From the NCBI RefSeq assembly GCF_005406215.1, contig NZ_NXMA01000001.1, positions 62,001 through 126,000 on the forward strand: a DNA stretch of 64,000 nt, written 5' to 3'. The position numbers were made by a program, and so were the translations under genes. Positions 59,615 through 64,000 of this stretch are shown here, piece by piece. Position 1 is the stretch's first letter. Each line of letters begins with the position of its first letter. A model generated the notes under the pieces. It was given only the letters and a program-made list of their open reading frames with translations, did no database searches and was not told where the DNA came from. This DNA is from Campylobacter aviculae (GTDB taxonomy: Bacteria > Campylobacterota > Campylobacteria > Campylobacterales > Campylobacteraceae).

Positions 59615-62182
59615 ATGGAAAATATTTTTAACAAAGATTCTGATATTGAGATTGTCGATATAGAAAATTCCATTAAAAGTAGTTATTTAGATTATTCTAT
59701 GAGTGTTATTATCGGGCGTGCTCTTCCGGACGCAAGAGATGGTTTAAAGCCTGTGCATAGAAGAATTCTTTATGCTATGAATGATCTTGGTGTTGGGAGT
59801 CGCAGTGCTTATAAGAAATCCGCACGTATTGTCGGGGATGTGATCGGTAAATACCATCCACATGGCGATACCGCTGTTTATGATGCCTTAGTAAGAATGG
59901 CGCAAGATTTTTCTATGCGTTATCCAACCATAGATGGGCAAGGAAACTTTGGATCTATAGATGGAGATGGTGCGGCTGCAATGCGTTATACTGAAGCTAG
60001 AATGACGATTTTAGCTGAAGAACTTTTACGTGATATTGACAAAGATACGGTGGATTTTATTCCAAATTATGATGATTCCATGAATGAGCCGGATGTTTTA
60101 CCTGCTAGGGTGCCAAATTTATTACTTAATGGATCTAGCGGTATTGCAGTGGGTATGGCAACCAATATTCCTCCACATAGTTTAAATGAATTAGTTGACG
60201 GTCTTTTATATTTACTTGATAATAAAAATGCCACTTTAGAAGAATTGATGCAGTTTATCAAAGGCCCTGATTTTCCAACCGGTGGTATTATATATGGTAA
60301 AAAAGGTATTATTGAGGCTTACCAAACAGGACGCGGTCGCGTAAAAGTTAGAGCAAAAACTCACATAGAGAAAAAGTCAAATAAAGATATTATTGTTATA
60401 GATGAACTTCCTTATCAAACTAATAAAGCAAGACTCATAGAGCAAATTGCCGATCTTGTAAAAGAAAAGCAGATTGAAGGAATTTCTGAAGTTAGAGATG
60501 AAAGCGATAGGGAAGGAATTCGCGTTGTTATAGAGCTTAAACGTGAAGCAATGAGTGAAATTGTTTTAAACAATCTTTTCAAATCCACGACGATGGAAAG
60601 CACCTTTGGTGTGATAATGCTTGCTATTCATAATAAAGAACCAAAGATTTTTTCTTTAAGTGAACTTTTAAATCTCTTTTTAACTCATAGAAAAACAGTT
60701 ATTATAAGAAGAACTATTTTTGAACTTCAAAAAGCAAGAGCAAGAGCACATATTTTAGAAGGCCTTACAATTGCACTTGATAATATCGATGATGTGATAG
60801 CTTTGATTAAAAATAGTCCTGATAATGCTAGCGCAAGAGATGCTTTAGTAGCTAAATTTGGTTTAAGCGAAATTCAGGCTAATGCCATTTTAGATATGAA
60901 ACTAGGTCGTTTAACAGGACTTGAAAGAGAAAAGATTGAAAATGAACTTGCGGATCTTATGAAAGAAATTACAAGATTGGATGAAATTTTAAAAAGTGAA
61001 AAATTGCTTGAAGATTTAATTCGCGATGAATTAAAAGAAATTAAAGCCAAATTTAATGTGCCACGTATCACTCAAATAGAAGATGATTATGATGATATTG
61101 ATATAGAAGATTTGATTCCAAATGAAAATATGGTAGTGACTATCACTCATCGTGGTTATATTAAGCGTGTTCCAAGCAAGCAGTATGAAAAACAAAAACG
61201 TGGCGGCAAAGGTAAACTTGCTGTTACGACTTATGATGATGATTTCATAGAAAATTTCTTTACGGCAAATACGCACGACACTTTGATGTTTGTAACTGAT
61301 AGGGGTCAGCTTTATTGGTTAAAAGTTTATAAAATTCCAGAAGGATCAAGAACTGCTAAAGGAAAGGCTGTTGTTAATTTGATCAATTTGCAAGCTGAAG
61401 AAAAAATTATGGCGATTATTCCAACGACTGATTTTGATCAAAGCAAATCTTTATGTTTCTTTACAAAAAATGGTATTGTTAAACGTACTAATTTAAGCGA
61501 ATACCAAAATATACGTAGCGTAGGTGTAAAAGCGATTAATCTAGATGAAAATGATGAATTAGTTACAGCAATCATTGTTCAAAGAGATGATGAGGAATCT
61601 AATCATTTAGATAATGAAGAAGGTATAAATACGGAAGTTGATAATGAAAATATCGAATTAACAGGTGAAGAAGTAAAAGGAAAAATGCTTTTTGCGGTTA
61701 CAAAAAAAGGTATGTGTATTAAATTCCCTCTTGCAAAGGTGCGTGAAATTGGCCGCGTAAGTCGTGGGGTAACGGCTATTAAATTTAAAGAAAAAAATGA
61801 TGAATTAGTAGGAGCAGTCGTTATAGAAAATGACGATCAAGAAATTTTAAGCGTGAGTGCTAAGGGTATAGGAAAACGTACAAATGCTGGAGAGTATAGA
61901 CTTCAAAGTAGAGGAGGTAAGGGTGTTATTTGTATGAAACTCACTGATAAAACCAAAGAGCTTATTAGTGTGGTGATTGTAGATGAAGGTATGGATCTAA
62001 TGGCTCTTACAAGTAGTGGGAAAATGATTCGTGTGGATATGCAAAGTATTCGTAAAGCAGGACGCAATACTAGTGGGGTTATTGTCGTCAATGTGGAAAG
62101 TGACGAAGTGGTGAGTATTGCTAAATGTCCTAAAGAAGAAGTTGATGAAGATTTTATTGATGAAAATTTAGATTTAAGATGA
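59615..62182 (+). CDS. gyrA: DNA gyrase subunit A
   Basis: 855 residues. Winged-helix breakage-reunion domain with catalytic Tyr in the [10 protein letters not shown] motif, then the GyrA C-terminal beta-pinwheel including the GyrA box QKRGGKGKL. The QRDR reads [10 protein letters not shown] with Thr86 (ACC at 59870) and Asp90, the wild-type quinolone-sensitive residues. An acidic insert (about residues 660-690, [11 protein letters not shown]) splits the pinwheel, as in other Campylobacter GyrA. Ribosome site GGAAGGA. Confidence 0.98.
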   Translation: MENIFNKDSDIEIVDIENSIKSSYLDYSMSVIIGRALPDARDGLKPVHRRILYAMNDLGVGSRSAYKKSARIVGDVIGKYHPHGDTAVYDALVRMAQDFSMRYPTIDGQGNFGSIDGDGAAAMRYTEARMTILAEELLRDIDKDTVDFIPNYDDSMNEPDVLPARVPNLLLNGSSGIAVGMATNIPPHSLNELVDGLLYLLDNKNATLEELMQFIKGPDFPTGGIIYGKKGIIEAYQTGRGRVKVRAKTHIEKKSNKDIIVIDELPYQTNKARLIEQIADLVKEKQIEGISEVRDESDREGIRVVIELKREAMSEIVLNNLFKSTTMESTFGVIMLAIHNKEPKIFSLSELLNLFLTHRKTVIIRRTIFELQKARARAHILEGLTIALDNIDDVIALIKNSPDNASARDALVAKFGLSEIQANAILDMKLGRLTGLEREKIENELADLMKEITRLDEILKSEKLLEDLIRDELKEIKAKFNVPRITQIEDDYDDIDIEDLIPNENMVVTITHRGYIKRVPSKQYEKQKRGGKGKLAVTTYDDDFIENFFTANTHDTLMFVTDRGQLYWLKVYKIPEGSRTAKGKAVVNLINLQAEEKIMAIIPTTDFDQSKSLCFFTKNGIVKRTNLSEYQNIRSVGVKAINLDENDELVTAIIVQRDDEESNHLDNEEGINTEVDNENIELTGEEVKGKMLFAVTKKGMCIKFPLAKVREIGRVSRGVTAIKFKEKNDELVGAVVIENDDQEILSVSAKGIGKRTNAGEYRLQSRGGKGVICMKLTDKTKELISVVIVDEGMDLMALTSSGKMIRVDMQSIRKAGRNTSGVIVVNVESDEVVSIAKCPKEEVDEDFIDENLDLR

Positions 62183-62199
62183 TTTTTTAGTTAAAAAAG

Positions 62200-62217
62200 T
62201 TGGAACGATTTTTGCTT
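62200..62217 (+). promoter_or_regulatory. sigma-54 (RpoN) promoter of flgP
   Basis: TTGGAACGATTTTTGCTT, with GG at 62202 and GC at 62214, the exact 12-bp offset of -24/-12 elements. It sits 18 bp after gyrA and leaves a leader of about 26 bases to the flgP ATG. Confidence 0.88.
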
Positions 62218-62254
62218 AATTAAAAATAATTACAATAAATTTGAAGGTGTGAAT

Positions 62255-62773
62255 ATGAAAAAAATATTTGTGATGCTAGCAATAGCAGGAATTTTTGTTG
62301 GTTGTGTGCCAAGCATAAAAAGCATGAGTAAAAGTGCAAATAAACCTAGCACAAACTCTCAGGCGTCTGATATTATCGTACAGAAAGTAGATAAAGATGA
62401 TGTTCGCGACATCATAAAGCAAGAAAAAATGTTAGCTCCTGATGCAACTGATAGTGAGCTTAGTTTTACAGCAGTTGGAGAAGGTATTGCTCCTATGAAT
62501 ACGGTTTCTTCCGCTCAAGCACTTGCATTAGCAAAAAGAGCTGCAATTACAGATGCTTATAGACAACTTGCAAGTAAGCTTTACGGCGTGAAAGTTAATG
62601 GTAAAGATACTGTTAAAGATGCTATGCTTAGAAGCTCAACTATCACTGCACAAGTGAATGGATTGATTAAAAATGCTAGTATCATTGATGAAAGTTTTAA
62701 TCAAGGTCTCTATAGAATAAATTTAGAACTTAAGATTGATGCGGACAAGTGGAAAGAGTTGTTTGCTTATTAA
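62255..62773 (+). CDS. flgP: flagellar basal-disk lipoprotein FlgP
   Basis: 172 residues from ATG 62255 with GAAGG upstream (GTG 62249 rejected). Lipobox FVGC, Cys near residue 17, then an LPP20-type domain (FTAVGEGIAPMNTVSSAQALALAKRAAITDAYRQLA, seen as separate short motifs). FlgP builds the basal disk under the outer membrane that helps assemble the high-torque motor and is needed for motility. Overlaps flgQ by 25 bp. Confidence 0.9.
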   Translation: MKKIFVMLAIAGIFVGCVPSIKSMSKSANKPSTNSQASDIIVQKVDKDDVRDIIKQEKMLAPDATDSELSFTAVGEGIAPMNTVSSAQALALAKRAAITDAYRQLASKLYGVKVNGKDTVKDAMLRSSTITAQVNGLIKNASIIDESFNQGLYRINLELKIDADKWKELFAY

Positions 62774-63198
62774 TCTTATTGAGTTTTAAAATTTTTGCCC
62801 AAGATGAATTTATATTTTGGGCAGAACTTTCTAGTAGAAATTTAATTCTTTTTCATCAAAATCAAAATATATCTCTTGCAATGACTAAAAGTGATAAGGC
62901 TATAAGCGAATTTGCTTGCGAGGTGTCTTATAATGATAATGATTTGAAAAAATTTCCAAGAACAGAACTCGGTATGATTGATGATTATATGCCTAAATCT
63001 ATTAAACTTGATTTTTTAAATTCTCATAAAGAAGAATTAAGCGATTGTTTTACTGGTGCAAATATTTCTATAAAAGATATTACAAAAACCAATTTTATGA
63101 AAGCACAAAATGAAACTTATGTAAAAATATTACCTCTGCGTTTTAGTGTAGATTTTAAAGAACATAGTGCTTTAATTTATTATCTTAAAAAAAAGTGA
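62749..63198 (+). CDS. flgQ: flagellar motility protein FlgQ
   Basis: 149 residues starting with GTG inside flgP. Signal peptide (VVCLLILLSFKIFAQ) directs it to the periplasm or outer membrane. Two Cys near residues 57 and 103 may form a disulfide. FlgQ stabilises FlgP and is required for flagellar rotation. Conserved order flgP-flgQ-flgR. Confidence 0.85.
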   Translation: MERVVCLLILLSFKIFAQDEFIFWAELSSRNLILFHQNQNISLAMTKSDKAISEFACEVSYNDNDLKKFPRTELGMIDDYMPKSIKLDFLNSHKEELSDCFTGANISIKDITKTNFMKAQNETYVKILPLRFSVDFKEHSALIYYLKKK

Positions 63199-63245
63199 AT
63201 TTAAGTCATTTTTTGCTATTATTCTAAAAAAGTTAAAGGCTAATA

Positions 63246-64000
63246 ATGAATTTGGTGATTGTTGAAGATGATATCAATATGAGAAAATCTCTAGAAATAG
63301 CTTTGGGTGAATATGAAGAATTTAAAATCAAATCTTATAAATCCGCTACAGAAGCTCTAAAAAAAATAGATTCTAATACAGATTTAATCATTACAGATAT
63401 AAATATGCCTGGTATGGATGGACTTGAATTTGTTAAAGCTTGCGAAGATAAATATGATTTCATTATTATGACCGGAAATGCAACTTTAAATCGTGCTATT
63501 GAAGCTATGCGACTTGGAGTGAAAGATTTTTTGACTAAACCTTTTGATATAGAAACTTTAGTTGAAGCTATTAAACGTGCAAAGATTATACGTGAAAAAA
63601 CTTCTGATAGAAAATCTAAAAGTCAAAATACCCATAAAAATACAGGCTTTTTTTCTACATCTGAAAAATTAGAACAAACTTTAAATTTAAGCAAGAAGGC
63701 AGCTAAAACTGATGTTTCAGTAATGTTTTTTGGAGAAAGTGGGGTAGGTAAAGAGGTTTTTTCTCGTTTTATCCATGAAAATTCGCAACGTTTTGATAAA
63801 CCTTTTGTAGCTATTAATATGGCTGCAATTCCTGCAAATTTAATAGAAAGTGAATTATTTGGATTCGAAAAAGGAGCTTTTACGGATGCTAACACAACCA
63901 AAATAGGTCTTTTTGAAATGGCCAATGGAGGAACTTTATTTTTAGATGAAATTGGTGAAATGCCTTACGAGATACAAGCAAAACTTTTAAGAGCCTTACA
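63246..64000 (+). CDS. flgR: sigma-54 response regulator FlgR, 3' part outside window
   Basis: Partial, first 251 codons. Receiver domain with acidic pocket VEDD, phospho-acceptor Asp in [13 protein letters not shown] and Lys in FLTKPF. A linker is followed by the AAA+ domain with Walker A GESGVGKE, the sigma-54 contact loop [15 protein letters not shown] and Walker [13 protein letters not shown]. FlgR is phosphorylated by FlgS and activates RpoN-dependent flagellar genes, probably including the sites at 5138 and 62200. An A8 tract at 63359-63366 lies in the receiver domain. Confidence 0.95.
   Translation, partial: MNLVIVEDDINMRKSLEIALGEYEEFKIKSYKSATEALKKIDSNTDLIITDINMPGMDGLEFVKACEDKYDFIIMTGNATLNRAIEAMRLGVKDFLTKPFDIETLVEAIKRAKIIREKTSDRKSKSQNTHKNTGFFSTSEKLEQTLNLSKKAAKTDVSVMFFGESGVGKEVFSRFIHENSQRFDKPFVAINMAAIPANLIESELFGFEKGAFTDANTTKIGLFEMANGGTLFLDEIGEMPYEIQAKLLRAL
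63359..63366 (+). repeat. poly-A tract in flgR receiver domain (A8)
   Basis: Eight A encoding parts of Leu-Lys-Lys-Ile. Poly-A/T slippage in flgR is known to switch motility in C. jejuni. At this length the frame is open. Confidence 0.6.

Overview
The window is mostly chromosomal DNA of a thermotolerant Campylobacter. Gene order from the ctsT region to flgR runs parallel to the Cj1079-Cj1024 segment of C. jejuni, read backwards. AT-rich codon use, MapA, CmeDEF, RdxA, the FlgP/FlgQ/FlgR block and poly-G contingency tracts fit the genus. It is not typical C. jejuni: several genes I remember from strain NCTC 11168 (proC between fliW and ctsT, the CjeI restriction gene beside mutS2, an acetyltransferase beside the nitroreductases) are absent, and the GyrA QRDR context differs. 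I leave the species open.

Layout. 1-2665: a visibly more GC-rich, enterobacterial-looking piece with the 3' part of a GH36 alpha-galactosidase (rafA) and a raffinose permease (rafB). 2666-3112: AT-rich, with one decayed reading frame. 3113-5094 (-): pseudopilin/transformation genes (ctsT and two partners) and fliW behind a sigma-54 promoter. 5259-9508: bamD and lon convergent with rpsF-ssb-rpsR. 9765-12034: a phase-variable MFS transporter (currently OFF) with a TIM-barrel sugar isomerase. 12027-17026 (-): VirK-like protein, RseP, PgsA, two RdxA-family nitroreductases, CinA. 17112-35669 (+): a long run with ileS, gatA, guaB, xseB, a degenerate nitrilase, a phase-variable LtaS-like sulfatase (ON), murC, mutS2, a sirtuin, a LysE exporter, dapE and thiSFGH-tenI. 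35750-42414: MFS transporter, murG-ftsW (-), pycA, Bpt aminoacyl transferase, DnaJ-like protein. 42432-47448 (-): CmeDEF efflux pump. 47496-56321: an accessory island between cme and lepA holding a siderophore receptor, a FhuCDB-type ABC importer, and an adenylation enzyme/carrier protein/DUF2920 hydrolase set with a poly-G tract at the predicted nucleophile elbow. 56463-64000: lepA, mapA, ctsW, gyrA, a second sigma-54 promoter, flgP, flgQ and the start of flgR.

Themes: three poly-G switches in about 46 kb (9813, 24061, 55734), all in transport or surface-chemistry type genes; two near-perfect sigma-54 sites in front of flagellar genes, with the sigma-54 activator FlgR in the same window; and two accessory insertions (raf and fhu/adenylation) in otherwise conserved synteny.
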